Part shown: in pieces, positions 41,194-50,008 of the stretch
Position numbering within the stretch: the first letter of the stretch is position 1
Layout of the letters: every line of letters starts with the position of its first letter
DNA from: Streptomyces sp. NBC_01197
Lineage (GTDB): Bacteria > Actinomycetota > Actinomycetes > Streptomycetales > Streptomycetaceae
NCBI RefSeq assembly: GCF_036010505.1
Contig: NZ_CP108569.1
Span: forward strand, 5,757,001 to 5,821,000
Reading direction: 5' to 3'
DNA length: 64,000 nt
Made by a program: the position numbers and the translations under genes
The notes under the pieces: model-generated
What the model saw: the letters and a program-made list of their open reading frames with translations, nothing else
What the model was told of the DNA's origin: nothing
Database searches by the model: none

Positions 41194-42556
41194 GCGGCTC
41201 ACGGCCCGCGTCGGTGTCTCCGGTGTCTGCCCCGCCTCCGGCCGCTGCGGCGGCCCCGGCGTCCTCGGCGGCTGCGGTGTCCTCGGACCTGGTGGCAGCT
41301 CCGTCCGGCGCCGTCCGCCCGCGCCGCGGGACCGTGTGCCGCCACAGCGCGCGGGCCGCGGTCAGCGAGGCCGCGACCAGCAGGCCGTTCCGTACGAACA
41401 TCAGCACAACCCCGACCGCGTCCCCGGCCACCACCCGATCGAACCCGAGCGGGAACTCCAGGAAGGTCACGGCCGTGGCGACCACCGCCAGCAGGACCGG
41501 GAGCGGCATCGCGCTGGTACGGAAGACCAGGCAGACGGCGCCGATACCGACCAGCCACACCAGGTACTGGGGGCTGATCACCCGGCTCGTCGTGGTGAAG
41601 AGCAACACCGCGGTGAACGCCGCGTCGCACGGCGTCGCCGGTGCGTACTCCCTGGCCCGCAGCCGCCACAGCAGCAGCCAGCCGAAGGCCGCGGCGGTGA
41701 GCCCCAGCGCGACGGCGCTCACCAGGTGGACGTACGGTCCGACGAACTCCACCGAGCCGTAGGTGAGCAGCACCTGTCCCTGCCAGCCGAACTGCCGGGC
41801 CACCTGGAAGACCAGACCGCCCAGCGACTCGACCTCGGTGCCCCGCTCGCGCTGGAAGGTGAGAAAGGCGAAGGCACCGGGCACCGCCGTACCGGCGAGC
41901 AGCAGCAGGCCCGCCGCCGTCGCGGCGAATGCCGACCAGGACCAGCGTGCCGTACGGCCGCACCGCACGCCCGCGAGCAGCAGTGCGGGCCAGACCTTGA
42001 GCAGGGCGCCGAACGCGGCCAGCGCGCCCATGGTGCGCGGACGGCGGGCCCCTGCCAGCAGCGCGGCCACCGCGACGGCGGTCACCATCAGGTCGTACCT
42101 GGCGTACGCCGTCGGGCCGAGCAGCGGCAGGCCCGCCACCCACACCCAGACACCGGCCGGCCGCCTGCCGGGCCGGCCCGCCGAGTACAGCAGCAGACCG
42201 AGTACCCCCGCGTCGGCGATGAGAGTCAGCACGAAGAAGGCCGGTGCGTAGCCGAGGAACGGCAGGAGGGCGGGGGAGAGGACCGCGAGTGCCGCCCCGG
42301 GGGGGTACTGCCAGGTCACGTCGGAGAGCGGGAAGGTGCCGGTCCGCAGCACCTCGTACCAGCCGTGGTAGATCCCCGAAACGTCGACGGTGACATCGGC
42401 CCCCGGCAGGACCAGTACCTTGAACACGCAGAGCATCAGCAGGGCCCTGGTCGCGGCCCAGACCACGACGGGAAGCGCCGCGCCGCGTACGCCCCGCATG
42501 ACCGCCCCGTCCGCTGTGACGGCCTGCGCCGTGGTGTGCTCCGACATCGGGGTCAT
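41174..42556 (-). CDS. GT87-family polyprenol-phosphate-dependent mannosyltransferase-like membrane protein
   Basis: This is a 460-residue integral membrane protein from ATG 42556 (MTPMSEHTTAQAVTADG). There are about ten hydrophobic helices. The GT-C motif region follows the first helix (VDVSGIYHGWYEVLRTGTFP), then DVTWQYPPGAALAVL; TAYARYDLMVT and ISPQYLVWLVG are typical of DUF2029/GT87. Mycobacterial relatives (Rv2181) add alpha-1,2/1,6 mannose to lipomannan. Streptomyces makes PIMs and glycolipids, so a lipid-linked mannose transfer is plausible. The tail is a 45-residue Ala/Asp/Gly low-complexity stretch. It is divergent from the PimB-like gene. Confidence 0.88.
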   Translation of the reverse strand: MTPMSEHTTAQAVTADGAVMRGVRGAALPVVVWAATRALLMLCVFKVLVLPGADVTVDVSGIYHGWYEVLRTGTFPLSDVTWQYPPGAALAVLSPALLPFLGYAPAFFVLTLIADAGVLGLLLYSAGRPGRRPAGVWVWVAGLPLLGPTAYARYDLMVTAVAVAALLAGARRPRTMGALAAFGALLKVWPALLLAGVRCGRTARWSWSAFAATAAGLLLLAGTAVPGAFAFLTFQRERGTEVESLGGLVFQVARQFGWQGQVLLTYGSVEFVGPYVHLVSAVALGLTAAAFGWLLLWRLRAREYAPATPCDAAFTAVLLFTTTSRVISPQYLVWLVGIGAVCLVFRTSAMPLPVLLAVVATAVTFLEFPLGFDRVVAGDAVGVVLMFVRNGLLVAASLTAARALWRHTVPRRGRTAPDGAATRSEDTAAAEDAGAAAAAGGGADTGDTDAGREPLSPAAP

Positions 42557-42616
42557 GATGCCGTGCGAGGACGCGCGGGAGCGGTGAGGCAGGGCCGTTG
42601 GGTACTGTCGGCGGCG

Positions 42617-43759
42617 ATGCACAAGACGTTGATCGTGACCAATGACTTCCCGCCGCGCCCCGGCGGTATCCAGGCGTTCCTGCACAACATGGCGCTGCGT
42701 CTGGACCCCGGGAAGCTCGTCGTCTACGCCTCCACGTGGAAGCACGGAGCCGAGGGAGCGGCGGCCACCGCCGCGTTCGACGCGGAGCAGCCGTTCACGG
42801 TCGTACGCGACCGGACCACGATGCTCCTGCCCACCCCGCGCGTCACGGCGAGGGCGAGCGGGCTGCTGCGCGAACACGGCTGTACGTCGGTGTGGTTCGG
42901 GGCGGCGGCCCCGCTCGGCCTGATGGCTCCCGCGCTGCGGGCGGCCGGTGCCGAACGGCTCGTCGCCACCACGCACGGCCACGAGGCGGGCTGGGCGCAG
43001 CTGCCCGGGTCGCGGCGGCTGCTGCGGCGCATCGGTGAAGGTCTGGACACTGTGACCTACCTCGGCGAGTACACCCGCTCGCGGATCGCCGCCGCACTCA
43101 CCCCGGCGGCCGCGGGCCGGATGGTCCAACTGCCGCCCGGTGTCGACGAGAAGACCTTCAACCCCGGCTCGGGCGGTGCGGAGGTACGCGCCCGGCTCGG
43201 GCTCACGGACCGGCCGGTGGTGGTGTGCGTATCCCGGCTCGTCCCGCGCAAGGGACAGGACACCCTGATCCTGGCGATGCCCCGGATCCTGCGGGAGGTG
43301 CCGGACGCGGTGCTGCTGATCGTGGGCGGCGGACCGTACGCAGGTGACCTGGAGAAGCTGGCGGCACGGACGGGCGTCGCGGACTCGGTGCGCTTCACCG
43401 GGCCGGTGCCCTGGGCGGAGCTGCCCGCGCACTTCGGGGCGGGCGACGTCTTCGCCATGCCGTGCCGCACCCGCAGGGGCGGGCTCGACGTGGAGGGGCT
43501 CGGCATCGTCTATCTGGAGGCGTCCGCGACCGGGCTGCCGGTGGTGGCGGGCGATTCGGGCGGTGCGCCCGACGCGGTGCTCGACGGTGAGACCGGCTGG
43601 GTGGTGCGGGGCGGCTCGGCCGATGACGCGGCGGACCGGATCGTCACGCTGCTCCAGGACCCAGGGCTGCGGCGGCGGATGGGCGAGCGCGGCCGGGAGT
43701 GGGTCGAGGAGAAGTGGCGCTGGGACCTGCTCGCCGAGAAGCTCAGGGAACTGCTCTGA
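42617..43759 (+). CDS. GT4-family glycosyltransferase, PimB'-like mannosyltransferase
   Basis: This is a 380-residue cytosolic GT-B enzyme from ATG 42617 (MHKTLIVTNDFPPRPGGIQ). The N-terminal domain has the Gly-Gly-Ile acceptor loop and VATTHGHEAGWAQLPG. The C-terminal domain has the donor-binding VCVSRLVPRKGQDTLI, the VGGGPYAGDLEKLA loop, and the EX7E segment GLDVEGLGIVYLEASATGLPVVAG. It matches mycobacterial PimB' (Rv2188c), which adds the second mannose to phosphatidylinositol monomannoside from GDP-mannose. The context also matches: FadD15-like, SRPBCC and ArsA-like genes follow. Confidence 0.9.
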   Translation: MHKTLIVTNDFPPRPGGIQAFLHNMALRLDPGKLVVYASTWKHGAEGAAATAAFDAEQPFTVVRDRTTMLLPTPRVTARASGLLREHGCTSVWFGAAAPLGLMAPALRAAGAERLVATTHGHEAGWAQLPGSRRLLRRIGEGLDTVTYLGEYTRSRIAAALTPAAAGRMVQLPPGVDEKTFNPGSGGAEVRARLGLTDRPVVVCVSRLVPRKGQDTLILAMPRILREVPDAVLLIVGGGPYAGDLEKLAARTGVADSVRFTGPVPWAELPAHFGAGDVFAMPCRTRRGGLDVEGLGIVYLEASATGLPVVAGDSGGAPDAVLDGETGWVVRGGSADDAADRIVTLLQDPGLRRRMGERGREWVEEKWRWDLLAEKLRELL

Positions 43760-43783
43760 GGGAGCTGCCCTGACGGAAACGCA

Positions 43784-43818
43784 AACCGGGTGAGGGCCCG
43801 CGCGGCCCTCACCCGGTT
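43784..43818. terminator. Bidirectional terminator between PimB-like and FadD-like genes
   Basis: A perfect 15-base-pair stem (AACCGGGTGAGGGCC with its complement) closes on a CGCGC loop and ends in TT on the plus side. It serves two convergent genes. Confidence 0.93.
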
Positions 43819-43834
43819 CTGCTTGCGTACCAGG

Positions 43835-45640
43835 TCAGCCCAGGTCAGCCCGGTAGATCGATTCGATCTCGTCGGCGAAGTCCTTCGCCACCACCGCGCG
43901 CTTGAGCTTCAGAGACGGTGTGATGTGCCCCGCCTCCTCGGTGAGCTGTGTGGGCAGGATCCGGAACTTGCGGACGGACTCGGCCTTGGAGACCGCCGCG
44001 TTGCCGTCGTCGACCGCCCGCTGGATCTCGGCGAGCAGCTCCGGGTCCTCGCGCAGCGACAGGGCGGTGGACGCCACCGGCTTGCCGGTCTCCTCGGCCC
44101 ACCGCGCCAGGAACTCCTCGTCCAGCGTGACCAGCGCGCCGATGAACGGCCGTCCGTCGCCGACCACCATGCACTCGGCGACCAGGGCATGCGCACGGAT
44201 ACGGTCCTCGATCACCGCGGGGGCGACGTTCTTCCCGCCCGCGGTGACGATGATCTCCTTCTTGCGGCCAGTGATCGCGAGATAGCCGTCCTCGTCCAGC
44301 GTGCCGATGTCACCGGTGTGGAACCAGCCGTCAGCCAGCGCGTCGGCCGTCGCCGTCTCGTTGTTCCAGTAGCCGCTGAACAGGTGCTCGCCGTGCAGCA
44401 GCACCTCGCCGTCGTCCGCTATCCGTACGACCGAACCGGGCAGCGGCTGGCCGACCGTGCCGATCTTCTGCCGGTCCCACGGGTTGAAGGCGGTCGCCGC
44501 ACAGGACTCGGTGAGGCCGTAGCCCTCCAGCACCGTGAAGCCGATGCCCCGGTAGAAGTGGCCGAGCCGCTCGCCCAGCGGCGCGCCGCCGGAGATCGCG
44601 TACTCACCGCGTCCGCCCAGTACCGCCCGCAGCTTGCTGAAGACCAGCCGGTCGAAGACCTTGTGCTTGATCCGCAGCCCGGCGGACGGGCCCTGCGGGG
44701 TGCCGAGTGAGCGGCTGTAGGCGATGGCGGTGTTCGCGGCCTTGTCGAAGATCTTTCCCTTGCCGTCGGCCTGCGCCTTGGCACGCGCCGAGTTGTAGAC
44801 CTTCTCGAAGACCCGGGGCACGCCCAGGATCAACGTCGGCCTGAAGGAGGCCAGTTCATCCGTGAGGTGCTTGATGTCCGGTACGCAGCCGATCTTGATC
44901 GGCGCCATCACGGACGAGACCTCGACCAGCCGGCCGAAGACATGCGCGGCGGGCAGGAAGAGCAGCACCGAGCACTCGCCGGTACGGAACAGGGGCTTCA
45001 GCCGCTCCACGATGTTGCCGCACTCGGCGAAGAAGCTGCGGTGGGTCAGCACACAGCCCTTGGGGCGGCCGGTGGTCCCCGAGGTGTAGACGATGGTGGC
45101 CGGGTCGTCGGCCCGCGCCCGCGAGCTGCGCTCGTCCACGGTCGCGTCCGTTACCTCGGCGCCACTCGCCCTGAGCTCCTCGACGGCGCCCCGGTCGATC
45201 TGCCAGACGTGCTCCAGGGAGGGCAGCGAGTGGCGTACGGCCTCGACGGTCGCGGCGTGCGCGTCGCTCTCCACGAGCACCGCGACCGCGCCGGAGTCGC
45301 CGAGTATCCACTGCACCTGCTCGGCCGAACTGGTCTCGTACACCGGCACGGTGATCGCGCCCGCGCTCCAGATCGCGAAGTCCAGCTGCACCCACTCGTA
45401 CCGGGTGCGGGACATCAGCGCGACCCGGTCCCCGGGCCGCACACCCGCGGCGATCAGGCCCTTCGCAGCGTCCTGGACCTCGGTGAGGAACCGGGCGGCG
45501 GTGACATCGGTCCAGGCGCCGGCCACCTTGCGGCCCATCACCGCGGCATCGGGATGCTGAGCGGCGTTGCGGCGGATCAGATCCGTCAGATTGCCGTCCG
45601 ATGGGACCTCGTACAGCGCCGGAAGGCTGAACTCACGCAA
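43835..45640 (-). CDS. Long-chain acyl-CoA synthetase (FadD15-like AMP-dependent ligase)
   Basis: This is a 601-residue adenylating enzyme. I place the start at TTG 45640 (LREFSLPALYEVPSDGN) because AGAGGAG lies eight bases ahead; ATG TCG 24 bases upstream is the alternative. Motifs are the P-loop-like YTSGTTGRPKGCVLTH, the linker and A8 region TGDIGTLDEDGYLAITGRKKEIIVTAGGKN (cited as TGDIG and GRKKEII), and LEGYGLTESCAATAFNP. It activates fatty acids as acyl-AMP and transfers them to CoA for lipid synthesis or beta-oxidation. The Rv2187 homologue has the same neighbours. A palindrome lies 61 bases upstream. Confidence 0.94.
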   Translation of the reverse strand: MREFSLPALYEVPSDGNLTDLIRRNAAQHPDAAVMGRKVAGAWTDVTAARFLTEVQDAAKGLIAAGVRPGDRVALMSRTRYEWVQLDFAIWSAGAITVPVYETSSAEQVQWILGDSGAVAVLVESDAHAATVEAVRHSLPSLEHVWQIDRGAVEELRASGAEVTDATVDERSSRARADDPATIVYTSGTTGRPKGCVLTHRSFFAECGNIVERLKPLFRTGECSVLLFLPAAHVFGRLVEVSSVMAPIKIGCVPDIKHLTDELASFRPTLILGVPRVFEKVYNSARAKAQADGKGKIFDKAANTAIAYSRSLGTPQGPSAGLRIKHKVFDRLVFSKLRAVLGGRGEYAISGGAPLGERLGHFYRGIGFTVLEGYGLTESCAATAFNPWDRQKIGTVGQPLPGSVVRIADDGEVLLHGEHLFSGYWNNETATADALADGWFHTGDIGTLDEDGYLAITGRKKEIIVTAGGKNVAPAVIEDRIRAHALVAECMVVGDGRPFIGALVTLDEEFLARWAEETGKPVASTALSLREDPELLAEIQRAVDDGNAAVSKAESVRKFRILPTQLTEEAGHITPSLKLKRAVVAKDFADEIESIYRADLG

Positions 45641-45700
45641 GACTGCTGCTCCTCTGGTCGACATCGCTGTCGCCACGACTGGACCTGACCGCCCGGACGT

Positions 45701-45712
45701 TACCCATGGGTA
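45701..45712. promoter_or_regulatory. 12-bp palindrome TACCCATGGGTA upstream of the acyl-CoA synthetase
   Basis: A perfect dyad lies 61 bases before the fadD-like start, in the 229-base divergent region shared with the phosphoesterase gene. This placement is typical of TetR-family operators controlling acyl-CoA genes. No regulator is encoded nearby. Confidence 0.4.
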
Positions 45713-45869
45713 CACGGTTCCCGATAGGGGGGTCCGGCCAGATGTTCCATGCGTCACACGACACCGCTGTGCTTCGCGCAGAGTAGTCCACGCACGTCGG
45801 ACGGCGGCGGTATTCGCAGGTCCGGCACCCTCTATCCATGTTGTGCCCGTGAGTCCTAGGGTGATCTCC

Positions 45870-46631
45870 ATGCGCGTGCATGTGGTCAGTGACGTCCATG
45901 GCAACACCAGCGGTCTCGCGAGGGCCGGCGACGGGGCCGACGCCCTGATCTGCCTCGGCGACCTGGTCCTCTTCCTGGACTACGCCGACCACTCCCGCGG
46001 CATCTTCCCCGACCTCTTCGGAGTCGAGAACGCCGACCGCATCGTTGAGCTGCGCACCGCGCGCCGTTTCGACGAGGCGCGGGACCTCGGCCGCAGGCTC
46101 TGGAGCGGGGTGGACCGTGACACCGCGATCGAGACGGCGGTGCGCAGCCAGTACGCCGACATGTTCGCGGCCTTCCCCACTCCGACGTACGCGACCTACG
46201 GCAATGTCGACATCCCGCCGCTCTGGCACGAGTACGCCCGCCCCGGTACAGCCGTCCTGGACGGCGAGCGCGTCGAGATCGGCGGCCGCGTCTTCGGCTT
46301 CGTGGGCGGCGGCCTCAGGACCCCGATGCGTACGCCCTACGAGGTCAGCGACGAGGAGTACGCGGCCAAGATCGAGGCGCTCGGGGACGTCGACGTGCTC
46401 TGCTCACACATCCCGCCCGAGGTCCCGGAGCTGGTGTACGACACGGTGGCCCGCCGTTTCGAGCGGGGCAGCCGCGCCCTGCTCGCCGCCATCCAGCGCA
46501 TCCGGCCCAAGTACGCGCTCTTCGGCCATGTCCACCAGCCGCTGTCCCGCCGGGTCCGCGTCGGCCGGACCGAGTGCGTGAACGTCGGCCACTTCGCTTC
46601 GACCTCGCGGCCCTGGGTCATGGAGTGGTAG
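45870..46631 (+). CDS. Calcineurin-like metallophosphoesterase
   Basis: This is 253 residues from ATG 45870 (MRVHVVSDVHGNTSGL). Metal-binding motifs run in order: DVHG (for D-x-H), CLGDLV (GD-x), YGNVDIP (GN-D), LCSHIPPE and FGHVHQPLSRR (GHxH). This is the full calcineurin-like phosphoesterase set, so the enzyme should be active with two metals. A middle insertion (residues 45-100, LFGVENADRIVELRTARRFDEARDL) is helical. Substrate is unknown; similar proteins hydrolyse cyclic nucleotides or diesters. It is first in a run with the SRPBCC and ArsA-like genes. Confidence 0.9.
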   Translation: MRVHVVSDVHGNTSGLARAGDGADALICLGDLVLFLDYADHSRGIFPDLFGVENADRIVELRTARRFDEARDLGRRLWSGVDRDTAIETAVRSQYADMFAAFPTPTYATYGNVDIPPLWHEYARPGTAVLDGERVEIGGRVFGFVGGGLRTPMRTPYEVSDEEYAAKIEALGDVDVLCSHIPPEVPELVYDTVARRFERGSRALLAAIQRIRPKYALFGHVHQPLSRRVRVGRTECVNVGHFASTSRPWVMEW

Positions 46632-46708
46632 CGGTCGGCGGGCCGGTGCGCACGCGATAGCCTTCACAGCGCATGCACACCGGATTCCGCACTGGAGGAG
46701 CCACGGCG

Positions 46709-47164
46709 ATGGCTGAACACACCAGCTCAAGCATCACGATCGAGGCCGCACCGGCCGACGTCATGGGCGTGATCGCCGACTTCGCCCGCTACCCGGAGTG
46801 GACCGGCGAGGTCAAGGAAGCCGAAGTGCTCTCCACCGACGCCGAGGGCCGCGCCGAGCAGGTCAGGCTGGTGCTCGACGCCGGCGCGATCAAGGACGAC
46901 CACACCCTCGCGTACACCTGGACCGGCGCCAACGAGGTCAGCTGGACGCTGGTCAAGTCGCAGATGCTCCGCGCCCTCGACGGCACGTACCTCCTCGCCG
47001 CTGCCGGCGACGCCACCGAGGTCACCTACCGGCTGACCGTCGACGTCAAGATCCCGATGCTCGGGATGATCAAGCGCAAGGCCGAGAAGGTCATCATCGA
47101 CCGCGCCCTGGCCGGCCTGAAGAAGCGGGTCGAGTCCGGTGCCGCAGCGCAGCCCGAGGGCTGA
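46709..47164 (+). CDS. SRPBCC (polyketide cyclase/START-like) protein
   Basis: This is 151 residues from ATG 46709 (MAEHTSSSITIEAAPADVMG), with GGAGGAG nine bases ahead. It has the SRPBCC opening (IEAAPADVMGVIADFARYPEW), a beta-sheet core and a C-terminal amphipathic helix (VIIDRALAGLKKRVES). Such folds bind lipids or other hydrophobic ligands in a deep cavity. It matches mycobacterial Rv2185c by position. Its stop is six bases before the ArsA-like gene, so the pair is probably functionally linked, perhaps a lipid-binding protein with a dedicated ATPase. Confidence 0.92.
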   Translation: MAEHTSSSITIEAAPADVMGVIADFARYPEWTGEVKEAEVLSTDAEGRAEQVRLVLDAGAIKDDHTLAYTWTGANEVSWTLVKSQMLRALDGTYLLAAAGDATEVTYRLTVDVKIPMLGMIKRKAEKVIIDRALAGLKKRVESGAAAQPEG

Positions 47165-47170
47165 CGCCCG

Positions 47171-48316
47171 ATGCGTACGGTCCTCGTCACCGGCACCGGC
47201 GGCGCGGGCCGCACCACCGTCGCGGCGGCCACCGCACTGACGGCCGCCCGCGAAGGCGAACGGGTCCTGCTGCTCTCCACCGACCCCGACCCCGGCGAGA
47301 GCCTGTCCGCCGCCCGCGACGCGGGGGTGCGGGCCGAACGGATCGACTCCGGCGCACACTTCCGTACCGAACTGCTGGCTCTCCAGGAACGCGGCACGGC
47401 CGCCCTGGAACTGCTCGGCGCGGCCAGGCTGGAAGAGGAGGAGCTGACCGAGCTGCCGGGCGCCGGGCAGTTCGCGCTGCTCCACGCGCTGCGCACCGCC
47501 GACAGCGCCGAGTGGGACCTGACCGTCGTCGACATGCCGCCCGTCCAGGAAGCCCTGGCCGTCCTCGCCCTCCCGGAGCAGCTCCGCCGCTATCTGCGCC
47601 GGCTGCTGCCGCCCGAACGGCAGGCGGCCCGCGCGCTGCGCCCGATGCTGGCCCAGATCGCGGGCGTTCCGATGCCCGCGCAGTGGCTGTACGGGACGGC
47701 CGCCCGGTGGGAGGACGAACTGGCCGCGGTCCAGGCCAGGATCGACGACCCGGACACCACCGTACGGCTGGTGGCCGAGCCGGGGCCCGCCTCGACCCGG
47801 GCGCTGCGCACCGCCCGTACCGGGATCGCCCTGCACCGCCGCACCGTGGACCTGGTCGTCGCGAACCGGCTGCTGCCAACCGGCTCCCGGGACCCCTGGC
47901 TCGCCGCGCTCGCGGCAGAGCAGCAGGAGCACCTCAAGGAGCTGTCGGCCTGTTTCGGCGACCTGGATGTGGCGGAACTGCCCCATCTGGGCCGCGCGCC
48001 GCGTACCGCCGACGAGCTGGCCCCACTGGCGCGCCCGGCTGCCCGCCGCGCGGCAGCCCCGGAGTGGAACGTCGAGGACCGGCTCGCCGACGACGGCGTC
48101 CTGGTCTGGCGGCTGCCGCTGCCCGGCGCGGTCAAGGAGGAGCTGGGCCTGGTCAGGCGCGGGGACGAGCTGCTGCTCACCGCAGGACCGTTCCGCAGGA
48201 CCGTCACTCTGCCGTCGGCTCTCCGCCGCTGCACGGTCGAGGGCGCGGGTCTCACGGACGGGGTGCTGGGCATCCGGTTCGCGCCGGATCCGCGGCTGTG
48301 GCCGCAGGGCCGTTGA
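47171..48316 (+). CDS. ArsA/GET3-like ATPase with altered P-loop
   Basis: This is a 381-residue protein starting MRTVLVTGTGGAGRTT. ArsA/GET3/MinD-type ATPases have a deviant Walker A of the form KGGxGKT[ST]. Here the loop at 8-16 reads GTGGAGRTT: the catalytic lysine is arginine (Arg14) and the signature lysine is absent. Other segments fit the family: VLLLSTDPDPGESLSAARD as switch region, LTVVDMPPVQEALAVLALP, and NRLLPTGSRDPWLA. The C-terminal beta-sandwich (VWRLPLPGAVKEELGLVRRG) is the usual actinobacterial extension. Rv2184c has the same neighbour. It may bind nucleotide without hydrolysing it. Confidence 0.87.
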   Translation: MRTVLVTGTGGAGRTTVAAATALTAAREGERVLLLSTDPDPGESLSAARDAGVRAERIDSGAHFRTELLALQERGTAALELLGAARLEEEELTELPGAGQFALLHALRTADSAEWDLTVVDMPPVQEALAVLALPEQLRRYLRRLLPPERQAARALRPMLAQIAGVPMPAQWLYGTAARWEDELAAVQARIDDPDTTVRLVAEPGPASTRALRTARTGIALHRRTVDLVVANRLLPTGSRDPWLAALAAEQQEHLKELSACFGDLDVAELPHLGRAPRTADELAPLARPAARRAAAPEWNVEDRLADDGVLVWRLPLPGAVKEELGLVRRGDELLLTAGPFRRTVTLPSALRRCTVEGAGLTDGVLGIRFAPDPRLWPQGR

Positions 48317-48464
48317 CCGGGCGGGCCGGAGAGCCGGGAGAACCGGAGATGGCGGCCGGGCGGGCCACAGCGCCGCCGGCCGGGCCGGTGAACACCGCAG
48401 GACCGTTCGGGTAACGTCGTAAGTACGGTCCGAAGTACACCCGTATCCGTCGCAGGAGTCCGCC

Positions 48465-48917
48465 ATGAGCGAAGCCACCGAGCAGCCCGACACCGACTCG
48501 GACGCCTGGGCGAAGGCCTGCGCCGAGGACCTCGCAGCGGAGAAGGCCCGCCGTCGCGCCCAGTACGGGAGCGCCGAGGGATCGGCCGCCGACGAGCTCA
48601 AGAAGCTCTTCGAGGCGGTCGCCGACAAGGTGTCCGACTTCCAGTCGTCGATCCCCGGGATGGCCGCCCAGGGCGCCGTCCAGCAGTTCCTCAGCCAGGC
48701 GAAGTCCGTGGTCGAGCCGGTCGTCGAGCGCAACCCGGATGTCTTCGACCACCTGGCCGCCGCCGGTGGTGAACTCCTCGCCGCCTACCGTTCGGCGGTG
48801 GAGAAGCAGGAGCAGCGGTGGACTGCGGGCCGGGAGACGGCCGAGGGCCGGGAAGCGGGCAAGGACGACGGCGGCGACGAGGGCCCCGGCCCGGCCGAGC
48901 GCATCGACCTGGACTGA
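48465..48917 (+). CDS. DUF5304 protein
   Basis: This is a 150-residue acidic protein (MSEATEQPDTDSDAWAKACA). It has helical segments ELKKLFEAVADKVSDFQSSI and VQQFLSQAKSVVEPVVERNP and ends in a charged tail (GREAGKDDGGDEGPGPAERID). The pattern fits DUF5304, an actinobacterial family of unknown function. It lies 148 bases after the ArsA-like gene and 69 bases before glucokinase, on the same strand. Confidence 0.85.
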   Translation: MSEATEQPDTDSDAWAKACAEDLAAEKARRRAQYGSAEGSAADELKKLFEAVADKVSDFQSSIPGMAAQGAVQQFLSQAKSVVEPVVERNPDVFDHLAAAGGELLAAYRSAVEKQEQRWTAGRETAEGREAGKDDGGDEGPGPAERIDLD

Positions 48918-48986
48918 TCACCCTGCCCCTGCGGCCCTCGGGTACGGTTGCCCCTCAGCGGGGCTCGACCGAAAACTGAGGGACTC

Positions 48987-49928
48987 ATGGGACTCACCAT
49001 CGGCGTCGACATCGGCGGCACGAAGATCGCGGCCGGAGTGGTCGACGAAGAGGGCGCCATTCTCGATGTGCACAGGGTGCCCACCCCGCCGACCGCCGAA
49101 GGCATCGTCGACGCTATCTGCGCGGCAGTCTCCGAGGCCGGCAAGGGACACGAGATCGAGGCGGTCGGCATCGGGGCCGCCGGTTACGTGGACGACAAGC
49201 GTGCGACCGTCCTCTTCGCGCCGAACATCAACTGGCGGCACGAGCCGCTCAAGGACAAGGTCGAGCAGCGCATCGGCCTGCCCGTGGTCGTGGAGAACGA
49301 CGCCAACGCGGCCGCCTGGGGCGAGTACAAGTTCGGTGCGGGCAAGGGGCACGAGGACGTCATCTGCATCACCATCGGCACCGGTCTCGGCGGCGGCATC
49401 ATCATCGGCAACAAGCTGCGCCGCGGGCGGTTCGGCGTGGCCGCCGAGTTCGGCCACATCCGGGTCGTCCCGGACGGGCTGCTGTGCGGCTGCGGCAGCC
49501 AGGGCTGCTGGGAGCAGTACGCGTCGGGCCGGGCCCTCGTCAGGTACGCGACGCAGCGCGCCAACGCCACCCCGGACAACGCGGGGGTGCTGCTCGGCCT
49601 CGGCGACGGCACACCGGGCGGCATCCAGGGCAAGCACATCAGCGAAGCCGCCCGCCAGGGCGACCCGGTGGCGATCGACTCGTTCCGCGAGCTGGCCCGC
49701 TGGGCCGGAGCCGGACTGGCCGATCTGGCCTCGCTCTTCGACCCTTCGGCCTTCATCGTCGGCGGTGGTGTGTCGGACGAGGGCGAACTGGTCCTCGACC
49801 CGATCCGCAAGTCGTTCCGGCGCTGGCTGATCGGCGGCGCGTGGCGCCCGCACGCCCAGGTCCTCGCGGCCCAACTGGGCGGCGAGGCAGGCCTGGTGGG
49901 TGCCGCGGACCTGGCACGCCAGGGCTGA
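48987..49928 (+). CDS. glk: ROK-family glucokinase
   Basis: This is 313 residues from ATG 48987 (MGLTIGVDIGGTKIAAGVV), with TGAGGGA just upstream; the longer frame is a shadow. It has the phosphate-1 motif DIGGTKIA, the substrate-binding ENDANAAAWGE, ITIGTGLGGGII, and the ROK zinc site in GCGSQGCWEQYASG, with three cysteines and an upstream His (EFGHIRV). GlkA in Streptomyces phosphorylates glucose and also mediates carbon catabolite repression through its interaction with sugar transport. A palindromic terminator follows. Confidence 0.95.
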   Translation: MGLTIGVDIGGTKIAAGVVDEEGAILDVHRVPTPPTAEGIVDAICAAVSEAGKGHEIEAVGIGAAGYVDDKRATVLFAPNINWRHEPLKDKVEQRIGLPVVVENDANAAAWGEYKFGAGKGHEDVICITIGTGLGGGIIIGNKLRRGRFGVAAEFGHIRVVPDGLLCGCGSQGCWEQYASGRALVRYATQRANATPDNAGVLLGLGDGTPGGIQGKHISEAARQGDPVAIDSFRELARWAGAGLADLASLFDPSAFIVGGGVSDEGELVLDPIRKSFRRWLIGGAWRPHAQVLAAQLGGEAGLVGAADLARQG

Positions 49929-49943
49929 CCCGAGCAGCCGGAC

Positions 49944-49979
49944 CGGCGCCTGCCGCACCCCGGGGTGCGGCAGGCGCCG
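49944..49979 (+). terminator. Terminator after glucokinase
   Basis: A perfect 36-base palindrome (arms start CGGCGCCTGCC) folds as a 16-pair stem with a four-base CCGG loop. It lies 15 bases after the glk stop. Confidence 0.9.
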
Positions 49980-50008
49980 TCGCTGTCCGCCGTCGTAGGG
50001 TGTCGCCC

